From contig JBDVGI010000271.1 of the NCBI GenBank assembly GCA_039962885.1, positions 1 through 34,912 on the forward strand: a DNA stretch of 34,912 bases, written 5' to 3'. Each line of letters opens with the position of its first letter. The first letter of the stretch is position 1. Below are positions 25,363-33,743 of the stretch, piece after piece. The notes beneath the pieces were generated by a model. It did not search any database. It was not told where the DNA came from and was given only the letters and a program-made list of their open reading frames with translations. Both the position numbers and the translations under genes were made by a program. This DNA is from Litorimonas sp039962885. Its GTDB lineage: Bacteria; Pseudomonadota; Alphaproteobacteria; Caulobacterales; Maricaulaceae.

Positions 25363-26035
25363 CAAAATCTTCCAAAGTGCCACGATCTGCATAAAGTCCA
25401 TTCACAGCGGCATCAGGGTCTGCGTAACCAAGCGAGCAGCCAACAAGTACCTCTTCGGTATCAGGTATATCGAGGAATTCGTGGCACACAGAACTCCAAT
25501 TACGCCACCACCCTTGCGGAGCTGTATGCAAGCCTTCTTCGCGCGCGAGCAGCATGAGCGACTGCAGATAAATTCCGACATCCAAATGTTGCGGCATGTC
25601 CAAACTCTTATGCCCCGTAATAATAATCCCGACAGGTGCGTCAAAAAACTTTGCATTTTGCGCGAGCCAGACAAGCCGCCCCATTTTATTCTCCCGCGCA
25701 ATTCCTAATTTCTCATACATATCTTCGCCGAGCTTATAGCGCCAAGAGCGTTGCGGTTCCCATAGCGGGCTTGGGTAGGCTGGATGGGTGGGCTCTTCCA
25801 TTTTACCAGATAATGTAATTTTCGCGGCTTTTTCTTTAAAAGCCATCAATGTATCGCCTGTCATTACATGCAGTTTCCACGGCTGTAAGTTCCCGCCAGA
25901 GGGACTACGCAGAGATGTTGTTAAAACACGCTGCAAAACATCCTGCGGGACGGGCGTGTCTAAAAACTGCCGTACAGTAATTCGCGTATTGAGCGCCTGC
26001 GTAACACTTGCTGCCTTATCCGAGGTAAACTTCAT
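25346..26035 (-). CDS. Nitroreductase family protein
   Basis: A 229-residue flavoprotein of the nitroreductase superfamily, which uses FMN and NAD(P)H to reduce nitro groups, quinones or enones. The FMN-phosphate motif is near the N-terminus (ALNTRITVRQFLDTPVP), followed by SPSGGNLQPWKLHVMTG. The dimer/FMN region lies at about 145-170 (LDVGIYLQSLMLLAREEGLH with APQGWW). The C-terminus has VLVGCSLGYADPDAAVNG. The length is usual. It overlaps the convergent hypothetical by 17 bp and lies just after a small membrane-protein gene on the same strand. The substrate cannot be predicted. Confidence 0.88.
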   Translation of the reverse strand: MKFTSDKAASVTQALNTRITVRQFLDTPVPQDVLQRVLTTSLRSPSGGNLQPWKLHVMTGDTLMAFKEKAAKITLSGKMEEPTHPAYPSPLWEPQRSWRYKLGEDMYEKLGIARENKMGRLVWLAQNAKFFDAPVGIIITGHKSLDMPQHLDVGIYLQSLMLLAREEGLHTAPQGWWRNWSSVCHEFLDIPDTEEVLVGCSLGYADPDAAVNGLYADRGTLEDFAKFYD

Positions 26036-26046
26036 ATCACCTCTTC

Positions 26047-26220
26047 CTATTTTCCAATTTTTTTAGACTTTAAAAAAACTAAAACCACATAATCTACCAC
26101 GGCTGCTAACGTACCAGCCCCCATGGCCATCCAGAGTGGCTTACCTGCATGCAACATTAAATAGCCAAGACCAAAGCCTATAATGAACGCTCCGAATGCA
26201 GGGCCTTCTTGAATTTTCAT
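26047..26220 (-). CDS. Small membrane protein
   Basis: About 57 residues (61 from ATG 26232) with two hydrophobic segments: AFGAFIIGFGLGYLMLHAG and LWMAMGAGTLAAVVDYVVLV, ending in a basic KSKKIGK. The second ATG (26220) has GAGG at the right distance and is preferred. It lies 11 bp upstream of the nitroreductase on the same strand, so the two are probably co-transcribed. I know no family for it. Confidence 0.6.
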   Translation of the reverse strand: MKIQEGPAFGAFIIGFGLGYLMLHAGKPLWMAMGAGTLAAVVDYVVLVFLKSKKIGK

Positions 26221-26318
26221 ATGTTGCCTCATAATTGCGCCTAACCTAATCGAGTTTCACGCGATAAACAAATGGAACATCCCTGTCTGGCTCACAGATG
26301 TTCAGCGCAGTATTGCCC

Positions 26319-27107
26319 TTAAAAATGCGCAACAACAATATCTTGAAAGTCCAGCCCTTTAGTACCGCGCCAATATCCTGTATGAACATCAACTTTAACG
26401 GCACCTAGCGCGGTTAAATATTCCCGCACCCAATCCAAATCATAGGCGACAGCCATGGCAGGTTCGGACAGATCTTCAATCCAATCACCATCTCCTTTAT
26501 GCGTGAATGAGAACTTAGACTTTTCATTTACGCCGTCATGCCCAAAGACTGTAAAATACGCACGACCGCCGCGCTTTGTGACGCGAGCTGTTTGAGTTAA
26601 ATACTGCGCCACAGCGTCTTTGCGCATATGGGTGTAAACAGAGGTCGCAACCGATATATCAAATCTGCCATCGGTGTATGGAAATGTAAATTCCGCAGGC
26701 TTAAGCCTTCCGCGCGGATTATAAAAACTATTCCAGATATTAGCATGACTAAAATTATATTGCCCTGAGAGCTTTGCGAAAGTTTTTCGCGACCATTCAA
26801 CCCCGTAAGCGACAATATCAAATCCTTCATAGGAAATATCGTCCCCCATAACGCGGTGCAACGCGAGCGCATTACGCCCAATCGCAGACCCAATATCCAA
26901 AACGTCATCGTTCTCTTTGAGCCCAGCATGTTTTTGCATCAAGGCAACCGTCTTATTCCCGCCAGCCTCAAAGTCGCCAGCGCCGGCAAAATTAATTGCA
27001 TTAGGCGGCCGCGCATTTCCATCCAAAAACGGCGTAAAACGCACAAGAGCGCGAATAACATCCGCGCCAAACGTATATTTGAAACGGCGAAGTGTAGCCG
27101 AGCGCAT
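26319..27107 (-). CDS. Class I SAM-dependent methyltransferase
   Basis: A 262-residue enzyme with the Rossmann SAM-binding core. Motif I is VLDIGSAIGRNALAL at 69-83, an acidic-loop motif is YEGFDIVAYGVEW, the motif IV region is FDISVATSVYTHM, and VTKRGGRAYFTVFG matches the post-IV strand. The N-terminus (about 1-60) is basic and helical. It starts 16 bp after gatB on the same strand and so probably belongs to the gat transcription unit. The substrate is unknown; small molecules or lipids are more likely than nucleic acid from the general sequence style, but this is weak inference. Confidence 0.83.
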   Translation of the reverse strand: MRSATLRRFKYTFGADVIRALVRFTPFLDGNARPPNAINFAGAGDFEAGGNKTVALMQKHAGLKENDDVLDIGSAIGRNALALHRVMGDDISYEGFDIVAYGVEWSRKTFAKLSGQYNFSHANIWNSFYNPRGRLKPAEFTFPYTDGRFDISVATSVYTHMRKDAVAQYLTQTARVTKRGGRAYFTVFGHDGVNEKSKFSFTHKGDGDWIEDLSEPAMAVAYDLDWVREYLTALGAVKVDVHTGYWRGTKGLDFQDIVVAHF

Positions 27108-27123
27108 TATGACCTTGCCTTGC

Positions 27124-28617
27124 TTACAGCCCTAGCTTCTTGCGCAAAATCTCATTCACCGCTTGCGGGTTAGCTTTGCCTTGAGACGCTTTCATGACCT
27201 GACCAACAAAGAAGCCGAGCAGTTTCGGGTTCTCTTTAGCTTTCTCCGCTTGGCCTGCATTATCAGCGATAGCTTTATCCACCATAGCTTCAATCGCGCC
27301 CATATCCGTGACTTGTTTAAGGCCTTGCGTTTCAATGATCGTATCGGCATCACCCTCACCTGCGAACATACGTTCAAAGACGTCCTTGGCGATTTTCCCA
27401 GAGATCGTTTTATCCGCGATACGGTCAATCAAAACGCCCAGCATAGGCGCAGTGACAGGACTGTCCTCAAGTTCTGTTCCTGCCTTATTCAGCGCCCCAA
27501 ACAAATCGCCCATCATCCAGTTGGCCGCGATTTTAGCATCACGCCCGCCTGCAACAGCTTCGTAGAAATCGCTCTTGCCTTTATCGGCCGTCAAAATACG
27601 CGCATCATATTCGGACAAATTATAACCGCTCATAAAGCGCGCTTTAATCGCATCTGGTAGTTCTGGCAAATCGGCTTTGACCTTATCTACAAAGCTTTGC
27701 TCTAGCTGTAACGGGAGCAAGTCAGGGTCGGGGAAATAGCGGTAATCATGCGCGTCCTCTTTGGAGCGCATAGTCCGCGTCTCGCCTTTGACACTATCAA
27801 ATAGACGCGTTTCTTGGTCAATCGTCCCGCCCGCTTCGATAATTTCGATATGGCGACGGGCCTCAAAATTAATCGCTTGGCGAATAAAGCGCATGGAGTT
27901 CACGTTCTTAATCTCGCAGCGCGTGCCTAGCTCTCCGCCCGGCTTGCGCACAGACACATTGACATCAGCGCGAAGGTTGCCCTTCTCCATATCGCCGTCA
28001 CATGTGCCGAGCGCACGGACAATGCCGCGTAATTTATCGACGTAAGCAGACGCCTCTTCAGGGCTGCGCATATCGGGCTTGGAGACAATCTCCATCAGCG
28101 CCACGCCGCAGCGGTTAAGATCTACATAGGTTTCATCAGGGGAAAGATCATGCACGGATTTGCCCGCATCTTGCTCCAGATGGAGACGCTCAATCCCAAC
28201 GGTGACAGGCTCTAGCGTATTGCCGTCCGCATCAATCGGGAGAACTTCAATCTCGCCCTCACCCACAATCGGATGCTCGAACTGGCTGATTTGATAGCCT
28301 TGGGGAAGATCGACATAGAAATAGTTTTTGCGATCAAAACGCGAGAACAGATTAATCTGCGCGTTGAGGCCAAGGCCCGTCTTCACCGCTTGCTCTACGC
28401 AAAATTCATTCACAACAGGCAGCATCCCCGGCATGCCCGCATCGACAAGCGAAACTTGGCTATTGGGCTGGCTACCATATTCCGTAGAAGCGCCCGAAAA
28501 GAGCTTGGAATTACTCGCGACCTGCGCATGGACTTCAAGGCCGATGATGATTTCCCAATCACCAGTTTCGCCTTTGAGCCAATCTTTTTTATCCGCAACG
28601 CGGGGTGCTATAAACAT
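27124..28617 (-). CDS. gatB: Asp-tRNA(Asn)/Glu-tRNA(Gln) amidotransferase subunit B
   Basis: A 497-residue GatB, which binds misacylated Glu-tRNA(Gln) or Asp-tRNA(Asn), phosphorylates the acyl group and receives ammonia from GatA. Signature blocks are IIIGLEVHAQVASNSKLFSG near the N-terminus, PQGYQISQFEHPI, DLNRCGVALMEIVSKPDMRS, and RYFPDPDLLPL. The C-terminal YqeY-like helical tail ends in GKANPQAVNEILRKKLGL. Its presence indicates the indirect route for Gln- and/or Asn-tRNA, normal for alphaproteobacteria. It is separated from gatA by a hypothetical gene, a GIY-YIG remnant and REP-like palindromes, an unusual break in an otherwise compact operon. Confidence 0.97.
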   Translation of the reverse strand: MFIAPRVADKKDWLKGETGDWEIIIGLEVHAQVASNSKLFSGASTEYGSQPNSQVSLVDAGMPGMLPVVNEFCVEQAVKTGLGLNAQINLFSRFDRKNYFYVDLPQGYQISQFEHPIVGEGEIEVLPIDADGNTLEPVTVGIERLHLEQDAGKSVHDLSPDETYVDLNRCGVALMEIVSKPDMRSPEEASAYVDKLRGIVRALGTCDGDMEKGNLRADVNVSVRKPGGELGTRCEIKNVNSMRFIRQAINFEARRHIEIIEAGGTIDQETRLFDSVKGETRTMRSKEDAHDYRYFPDPDLLPLQLEQSFVDKVKADLPELPDAIKARFMSGYNLSEYDARILTADKGKSDFYEAVAGGRDAKIAANWMMGDLFGALNKAGTELEDSPVTAPMLGVLIDRIADKTISGKIAKDVFERMFAGEGDADTIIETQGLKQVTDMGAIEAMVDKAIADNAGQAEKAKENPKLLGFFVGQVMKASQGKANPQAVNEILRKKLGL

Positions 28618-28640
28618 AGTCGTTTTCCTATTCCTATCAT

Positions 28641-28740
28641 CCGCTCATCCCAGTATAACTGGGGCTAAAATAATATAATCTAATTCCGCTCATCCTAAAC
28701 TAACCTAATTCTGCTCACCCCAAATTTGATTTGGGAGCTA
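28641..28740. repeat. REP-like palindromic repeats
   Basis: Two related units share the pattern YTGCTCA/CCGCTCA, then CCC, a palindrome and GGG-GCT. The first, at 28641-28667, has stem CCCAGT-ATA-ACTGGG. The second, at 28711-28740, has stem CCCAAAT-TTG-ATTTGGG. A half copy (CCGCTCATCC, then TAACCTAATT) lies between them at 28686-28710. The compensating stem changes point to a mobile or selected hairpin family rather than one duplication. Confidence 0.55.
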
Positions 28741-28899
28741 GCCGACACTCCATCACCTTTTGATAAAGCTCTGGAAACATCTCTTTATCGGGCAACGGCC
28801 AGACGGGAGGTTTAATAATATCAATCCAATGTGGATTTATTTTTTCTATCAGCTCTAATTTCCATTGCCTTTTTTAAGCTTTCATTTGCCTTGTAATTC
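28715..28899 (-). pseudogene. GIY-YIG nuclease C-terminal remnant
   Basis: In the minus-strand frames YKANESLKK is followed, after a frame change, by QWKLELIEKINPHWIDIIK, then KPPVWPLPDKEMF and more, with a stop at 28715-28717. The WKLELIEKINPHWIDI block closely resembles the conserved end of small GIY-YIG nucleases (KREKRLKxWxxxWKxxLIExxNPxWxDL). The N-terminal GIY-YIG half is absent; the hypothetical gene at 28882-29409 occupies that place. The frame runs into the REP-like palindrome. I judge it a decayed fragment, from memory of the family only. Confidence 0.45.
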
Positions 28900-29409
28900 G
28901 TATTGCTTTTTAACCGAAGAGGAAAGCCAATGACCCATTTTTTTAAAAATCTTGCCCATTGAATCTGTCCATTTGTATTTCCCTGCATCTTGTTCGGCGT
29001 AATTCGCAGCAACAAAAACTTCCATTATCTCTCTATCTATTTCTGCCACTGCAAAAGGTTTGGTAAAAGTACATAAATGCGGAACACTTTCGGAGCGGTG
29101 TGCTGTGTTATGAAGAAAACCCTTAATTAGCTCTTCAACCTGCAGCATAGATAAGACGGGTTGGGACAAAAAAAATTCTCTGCACTCTTCTTTATTCTCA
29201 TGAATAATATATTCTGGAAGGAAATGTAATTCTCCACCGGTAGCAGTCGCGACACCAGATTCGATTATGGCTATATGCGTATTTGTCCAGTTACTAACAT
29301 TATAACCATACGCAGAAAAAGGCTTATTATAGCCTACAGTCTCCTGAATGTTAGAAACCATGACTTCAGCATAAATCATTCTTTTAACATCTACAGGAAC
29401 GTCTGTCAT
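28882..29409 (-). CDS. Hypothetical protein within the gat operon
   Basis: A 175-residue soluble protein that I do not recognise. It contains no signal peptide or membrane segment. Features are an N-terminal MTDVPVDVKRMIYAEVMVS, a central ATGGELHFLPEYIIHENKEE and a C-terminal basic/aromatic KKMGHWLSSSVKKQYELQGK. It follows gatA by 31 bp on the same strand and would be transcribed with it, although nothing suggests a role in tRNA amidation. Its base composition is more AT-rich than gatA and gatB, and it abuts a GIY-YIG remnant and REP-like palindromes, so it may have been inserted. Confidence 0.6.
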   Translation of the reverse strand: MTDVPVDVKRMIYAEVMVSNIQETVGYNKPFSAYGYNVSNWTNTHIAIIESGVATATGGELHFLPEYIIHENKEECREFFLSQPVLSMLQVEELIKGFLHNTAHRSESVPHLCTFTKPFAVAEIDREIMEVFVAANYAEQDAGKYKWTDSMGKIFKKMGHWLSSSVKKQYELQGK

Positions 29410-29440
29410 AACTTCATCAAGGCTATCGCGACACTACGGG

Positions 29441-30907
29441 TCACGTCCACCACGCCTCAGGCTTCGCCGTAAACCCTGCCGCATCCTCCAGCGCGCTCGC
29501 CGCTTTAAACACCGTGTCTTCATCAAGCGCCCGCCCGATAATTTGTAGGCCTAATGGCAATCCATCGGCATTGAGACCCGCGGGGACGGAAATTCCCGGT
29601 AATCCTGCAAGGTTTGTGGTGACCGTAAAAATATCATTGAGATACATTTGGATTGGGTCGGTAACTTTGCGGCCCACAGCGAAAGGCGCAGAGGGCGCTG
29701 TTGGCGTCAAGATCGCATCACAGCTCTGCCACGCATTTTCAAAATCTTGCACAATCCGCGTGCGCACTTTTTGGGCGCGTAGATAATAGGCATCATAATA
29801 CCCCGCGGAGAGAACATAAGTTCCAATCATGATGCGGCGGCGGACTTCGTCGCCAAAGCCTTCGGTGCGCGTACGGTCATAAGTGTCATTCAGGTCTTTG
29901 CCATCAACGCGCAGGCCGTAACGCATACCGTCATAACGCGCGAGGTTAGAAGACGCCTCAGCAGGAGCAACAACATAATAGGCAGGCAGCGCATATTTCG
30001 TATGGGGCAGCGTAATCGGCACAATTTCTGCGCCCGCATCTTTCATCCATTCAATGCCTCTATCCCAAAGCGCTTGGATGTCTTCGGGCATGCCGTCCAT
30101 TCTATATTCTTTAGGGATACCAATGCGCAGGCCCTTCACGGACTGACCGCAACTGTTTGACCATTTCGGCACATCTACGTTAAGCGAGGTGCTGTCTTTG
30201 GCATCATAGCCTGACATGCTCTCGAGTAAAATCGCCGCGTCTTTGACAGTTTTGGCAATCGGCCCTGCTTGGTCGAGCGAGCTTGCAAAAGCCACCGTTC
30301 CCCAACGTGAGCAGCGGCCATATGTTGGTTTAATTCCGACTGTGCCTGTGAAACTCGCAGGCTGGCGAATAGAGCCGCCCGTATCGGTCGCCGTCGCGCC
30401 GAGGCAAAGGTCCGCCGCCACCGCCGCCGCAGAGCCGCCAGACGAGCCGCCCGGCACAAGGTCTTCATCCTTACGCCAAGGATTAATCACAGGGCCATAA
30501 GCAGACGTCTCGTTCGAGCTACCCATCGCAAATTCATCAAGATTTAGCTTGCCGAGCATCACCATGCCGTCGGCTTTCATATTCGCCGTAACGGAGCTCT
30601 CATAGGTCGGTTCAAAGTCGCCAAGAATTTTCGACCCCGCGCAGGTTTTCACTCCGTCTGTGCAGAATAAATCTTTCACGCCTAATGGCGCGCCTTCAAG
30701 AAGACCAACTGTGCCTTTTGCGCGGCGCGCGTCAGAGGCTTTGGCTTGTTCCAGCGCAAGCTCGTGCGTATCGGTAATAAAGGCGTTGAGCTTTCCCGCA
30801 TCCGCGCAGGCATTAATATGGGCTTGCGTAAGTTCAACCGAGCTAAACTCGCCCTTTTCCATACCGCCAAGCGCGGCTTCGAGTGTGAGTTTTGTTAAAT
30901 CAGACAT
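29441..30907 (-). CDS. gatA: Asp-tRNA(Asn)/Glu-tRNA(Gln) amidotransferase subunit A
   Basis: A 488-residue GatA, the glutaminase subunit of GatCAB. The amidase triad is complete: Lys78 (LGVKDLF), Ser155 (PGGSSGGSAAA) and Ser179 (TDTGGSIRQPAS). The family block GIKPTYGRCSRWGTVAFASS and the C-terminal LPLGLQIIGRALDEDTVF are also present. Ammonia released from glutamine passes to GatB. It starts three bases after the gatC stop, the usual tight coupling. It is distinct from the catabolic amidase at 721-2136, which lacks the GatA-specific blocks. Confidence 0.97.
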   Translation of the reverse strand: MSDLTKLTLEAALGGMEKGEFSSVELTQAHINACADAGKLNAFITDTHELALEQAKASDARRAKGTVGLLEGAPLGVKDLFCTDGVKTCAGSKILGDFEPTYESSVTANMKADGMVMLGKLNLDEFAMGSSNETSAYGPVINPWRKDEDLVPGGSSGGSAAAVAADLCLGATATDTGGSIRQPASFTGTVGIKPTYGRCSRWGTVAFASSLDQAGPIAKTVKDAAILLESMSGYDAKDSTSLNVDVPKWSNSCGQSVKGLRIGIPKEYRMDGMPEDIQALWDRGIEWMKDAGAEIVPITLPHTKYALPAYYVVAPAEASSNLARYDGMRYGLRVDGKDLNDTYDRTRTEGFGDEVRRRIMIGTYVLSAGYYDAYYLRAQKVRTRIVQDFENAWQSCDAILTPTAPSAPFAVGRKVTDPIQMYLNDIFTVTTNLAGLPGISVPAGLNADGLPLGLQIIGRALDEDTVFKAASALEDAAGFTAKPEAWWT

Positions 30908-30910
30908 GCC

Positions 30911-31240
30911 CTACTCCACACTTCTTGGGACAACAAAGAACCCGTCATCTTTTTTCGGCGCATTTTTCAAAACGTCATCGCGCTTGCCGCCATCTGTTAT
31001 TTCATCCGCTCTCATGGGCGCAGACATATCCACCGCAGATGTCATAGGCTCCACACCCTCCACATCAACTTCACCGAGCTGCTCTATCCAGCCTAAAATA
31101 CCATTTAGCTCATCTGCCAAATTCCCGCATTGTGCATCTTCGACATGCAACCGGGATAATCGGGCGATTTTACGCACATCATCGGCAGATACGCCGTTTT
31201 CTGGGGCACCATTTTCGGGCTGACTCACAATAGACTCCAT
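30911..31240 (-). CDS. gatC: Asp-tRNA(Asn)/Glu-tRNA(Gln) amidotransferase subunit C
   Basis: A 109-residue GatC, the belt-like subunit that stabilises GatA and GatB. Conserved parts are VRKIARLSRLHVEDAQ, LNGILGWIEQLGEVDVEGVEP and the C-terminal RADEITDGGKRDDVLKNAPK ... FFVVPRSVE. The ATG at 31240 lacks a clear ribosome-binding site. A GTG four codons later (31228) has GGAG at a good distance and may be the true start. It is the first gene of gatC-gatA, and a divergent acyltransferase begins 115 bp away. Confidence 0.95.
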   Translation of the reverse strand: MESIVSQPENGAPENGVSADDVRKIARLSRLHVEDAQCGNLADELNGILGWIEQLGEVDVEGVEPMTSAVDMSAPMRADEITDGGKRDDVLKNAPKKDDGFFVVPRSVE

Positions 31241-31354
31241 TAGAAATTCATCTGCGAATTAGCAGGGGCAAAGCAACGCCGCAAGTCATCAATCCTTTGT
31301 CCATTGCGGTTTTTAATCTTTTTGTTTAAACCCGCCTCTCACGAAAGAGAAATA

Positions 31355-31951
31355 ATGGCTAAATTCAACAATCCGGCAGTTAATGAAAATGTTCCGCGCA
31401 TGGAAAATGGGTTTACACGCTGGATTGCTGAAACGATTTTGAAGGTTTTAGGCTGGAAAGTTACAGGGCAATTTCCGCAAGAAAAAAAACTGATTTATAT
31501 AGGGTGTCCCCACACATCGAATTGGGATTTACTCATCGCGGTTTCAGCTATGCAGTCTATAGGGCTACGCTCAAGCTGGATGATGAAAAAAGAAGCCTTT
31601 TTCTGGCCCTTTAGCGGAATGTTCAAACGGCTTGGCGGAACACCTATTGACCGCAAGTCAACTAAAGACCTCCCGCAACAAATGGCGCAGTGGTTTGCGA
31701 GCCAAGACAAAGCCTATTTAGGGATAACCCCCGAAGGCACGCGCGCCAAAGTCAAAAGCTTAAAAAAAGGGTATTGGCGCATCGCAAAAGCGGCCAATGT
31801 GCCCGTTTTTCTGGTGGCCATAGATGCTGAAAAAAAAGAAGTCGTTCTCGATAAAATTTGGGAAATAACCGATGATTTAGAGGCGGACAATGCCGCTATC
31901 AAAGCCTATTACGATGCGAATTACAAAGGCATAAGGCCAGAACTAGGCTAG
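31355..31951 (+). CDS. Lysophospholipid acyltransferase family protein, copy 1
   Basis: A 198-residue PlsC-like acyltransferase. The catalytic His53-X4-Asp58 is in CPHTSNWD, and the glycerophosphate-binding EGTR is at 127-130 (GITPEGTRAKVKSLKKG). Further family features are MMKKEAFFWPFSGMFKRLGG and PIDRKS. The start at ATG 31355 follows GAAAGAGAA; an upstream in-frame ATG (31304) adds a poorly supported 17-residue tail. It transfers acyl groups to a lysophosphatidic-acid-like acceptor at the inner membrane. It is a clear paralogue of the gene 101 bp downstream. Confidence 0.85.
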   Translation: MAKFNNPAVNENVPRMENGFTRWIAETILKVLGWKVTGQFPQEKKLIYIGCPHTSNWDLLIAVSAMQSIGLRSSWMMKKEAFFWPFSGMFKRLGGTPIDRKSTKDLPQQMAQWFASQDKAYLGITPEGTRAKVKSLKKGYWRIAKAANVPVFLVAIDAEKKEVVLDKIWEITDDLEADNAAIKAYYDANYKGIRPELG

Positions 31952-32052
31952 ATTTAAAAACAACCTAGTCAAAAGTTCGTAATTATAGCATATACAGTTC
32001 CGATATTTTCACCCCCCCACTCAACACAACTACAGCCGAGAGTTAATGAACC

Positions 32053-32646
32053 ATGAAATACGACAATCCCCATATGAGCGAGCACTCCCCGCGCATGGGA
32101 AATGCTCTCACACGCTCTATAGGCTCTATTGGTCTTAAACTTATTGGTTGGGAACTCACGGGTAAAATGCCTGATGAACCGAAGTTCATCATTCTAGGCG
32201 TACCTCACACATCCAATTGGGATGCAATTGCTGCAACACTTGCTATGCTTGCGTCTGGCTTTAAATACACATTTTTAATGAAAAAAGAGTGGTTCTTCTG
32301 GCCCCTCGGACCGATATTTCGGGCGCTAGGTGGATATCCTGTTGACCGAGCTCAAGGCAAGAATATCGTCGATCAGTTGCTCATCTTATACGACAAAGAG
32401 GATAAAGTCTGCCTTGGCTTTCCTCCTGAGGGCACACGATCTAAAGTCGATCGCTATAAGACAGGTTACTTACGCGCAGCCTATGCGGCCAAAGTTCCCG
32501 TTTTCATTTGCGCCTTTGACGGGCCGAATAAAAAAGTTGTGTTAGACCGCCTCATGCCGTTAACGGGCGACCTTAAGACTGATAATGTGGCTATTAAAAA
32601 ATATGTCGATGATCATTGGGTTGGTATACGTCCAGAACGGCAATAA
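32053..32646 (+). CDS. Lysophospholipid acyltransferase family protein, copy 2
   Basis: A 197-residue paralogue of the preceding gene with the same architecture. The catalytic His52-X4-Asp57 is in PHTSNWD and the EGTR motif at 126-129 (FPPEGTRSKVDRYKTG). MKKEWFFWPLGPIFRALGG aligns with its neighbour, and the C-terminus is IRPE in both. The two differ at many positions, so the duplication is not recent or specificity has diverged. The gene is followed 15 bp later by a membrane protein and then ruvX, suggesting one plus-strand unit. Confidence 0.85.
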   Translation: MKYDNPHMSEHSPRMGNALTRSIGSIGLKLIGWELTGKMPDEPKFIILGVPHTSNWDAIAATLAMLASGFKYTFLMKKEWFFWPLGPIFRALGGYPVDRAQGKNIVDQLLILYDKEDKVCLGFPPEGTRSKVDRYKTGYLRAAYAAKVPVFICAFDGPNKKVVLDRLMPLTGDLKTDNVAIKKYVDDHWVGIRPERQ

Positions 32647-32661
32647 TATGGCGCTACGCCC

Positions 32662-33240
32662 TTGATTTCAACCACACATACCCTCCTCAGTCTCGCTGTT
32701 TTATCTAAACGCGGCGACGTTAAGCGCAATTGGGCGACGGCTATCGGGTCATTTTTACCTGACGCAGTTATCTATATTTGGGCCCCTTACCAAAGCCTCG
32801 TCAACAAAGTCGACGGGCGTACACTTTGGAACGAGCTTTATTTCCAACCGCCCATGCAAAACCTAATTGCCTATTTTAACTCCATCCCAATCTATGCCGT
32901 CTTAGCGGCGACAGGTTTTATTCTACGCGGAAAGATTTGGGGTAAGTTGCTGATGGTCTTTGCGCTTGCTGCTTTGCTACATATGGCGACAGATTTGCCT
33001 GTACATAATCACGATGCTTACCGTCATTTCTGGCCATTGAGTGATTGGCGCTTTATCTCGCCATTTTCTTATTACGAAGCCGCCCATCATAGCCGCTGGG
33101 TCAGCCTCATCGAAGCCATGATTGCCTTTGGAAGTATTGCCGTTTTATGGAAAAGATTTCCAAAGCTTTGGGCACGCATTATATTAATCGCAATGGCGGT
33201 TTTTTATATCTTCATACAAACCCAAAGCTTAATTAGATAG
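32662..33240 (+). CDS. Membrane-bound metal-dependent hydrolase-like protein
   Basis: A 192-residue protein with several hydrophobic segments. The N-terminal STTHTLLSLAVLSKRG and GSFLPDAVIYIW, with LLHMATDLPVHNHDAYRHFW in the middle, place His and Asp residues as in the YdjM/DUF457-type membrane hydrolases, but the assignment is tentative. The best start is TTG 32662. An ATG at 32648 is in another frame and runs only five codons before a stop at 32663-32665. No strong ribosome-binding site is seen. It ends two bases before ruvX, so the two are coupled. Confidence 0.6.
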   Translation: MISTTHTLLSLAVLSKRGDVKRNWATAIGSFLPDAVIYIWAPYQSLVNKVDGRTLWNELYFQPPMQNLIAYFNSIPIYAVLAATGFILRGKIWGKLLMVFALAALLHMATDLPVHNHDAYRHFWPLSDWRFISPFSYYEAAHHSRWVSLIEAMIAFGSIAVLWKRFPKLWARIILIAMAVFYIFIQTQSLIR

Positions 33241-33241
33241 T

Positions 33242-33694
33242 ATGGCAATTTTAACCTTAGACGAACTACGCCTAACATCTGGCGCGCTTATGGGACTTGA
33301 CCCAGGTACCAAGACATTGGGCCTTGCCATTAGTGACCGCACGCGCCTCATCGCCACCCCGCTTTTAACAATACACCGTAAGAAATTTACACCAGACGCC
33401 GCGCAACTCCTCGCACTTTACGATGAAAATAACGCGAGCGCCTTGATCATTGGTCTGCCCGTCAATATGGATGGCAGCGCAGGTCCGCGTGTGCAATCAG
33501 TCAAGGATTTCGCGGTGAATTTACAAAAAATACGCGATTTACCTATATTTTTTTGGGATGAACGCCTCTCAACCCTTGCCGTCACTCGCGGGATGTTGGA
33601 GGCGGATATGAGCCGCAAAAAGCGCAAAGAAAATGTGGATAAACTCGCCGCTAGTTATATTTTACAGGGTGTTTTAGATAGGTTACGGGCCTAA
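33242..33694 (+). CDS. ruvX: RuvX/YqgF, pre-16S rRNA nuclease / resolvase-like
   Basis: A 150-residue YqgF-family protein with the RNase H-like core. LMGLDPGTKTLGLAISD carries the first acidic residue, ALIIGLPVNMDGSAGPR is the second conserved strand and loop, and FFWDERLSTLAV plus NVDKLAASYILQ complete the signature (DER and the late Asp). The family is implicated in 16S rRNA 5' maturation and was earlier proposed as a Holliday-junction resolvase. It starts two bases after the preceding membrane-protein gene and precedes pyrB by 49 bp, the neighbourhood common in alphaproteobacteria. Confidence 0.92.
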   Translation: MAILTLDELRLTSGALMGLDPGTKTLGLAISDRTRLIATPLLTIHRKKFTPDAAQLLALYDENNASALIIGLPVNMDGSAGPRVQSVKDFAVNLQKIRDLPIFFWDERLSTLAVTRGMLEADMSRKKRKENVDKLAASYILQGVLDRLRA

Positions 33695-33743
33695 AATCAT
33701 TTCCCCCACTTGACTCTGAACGAAAAAATCGTACACGGCTCAT

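Noticed and set aside
30660..31223. 187-codon plus-strand ORF
   Set aside because: It is antisense to the start of gatA and gatC. Its serine/proline-rich composition is what the complement of these genes gives; no family features.
31952..32052. Weak hairpin (ACTAGG/CCTAGT) after the first acyltransferase
   Set aside because: Six-base stem with a 16-base loop and no T-run, so it cannot be called a terminator.
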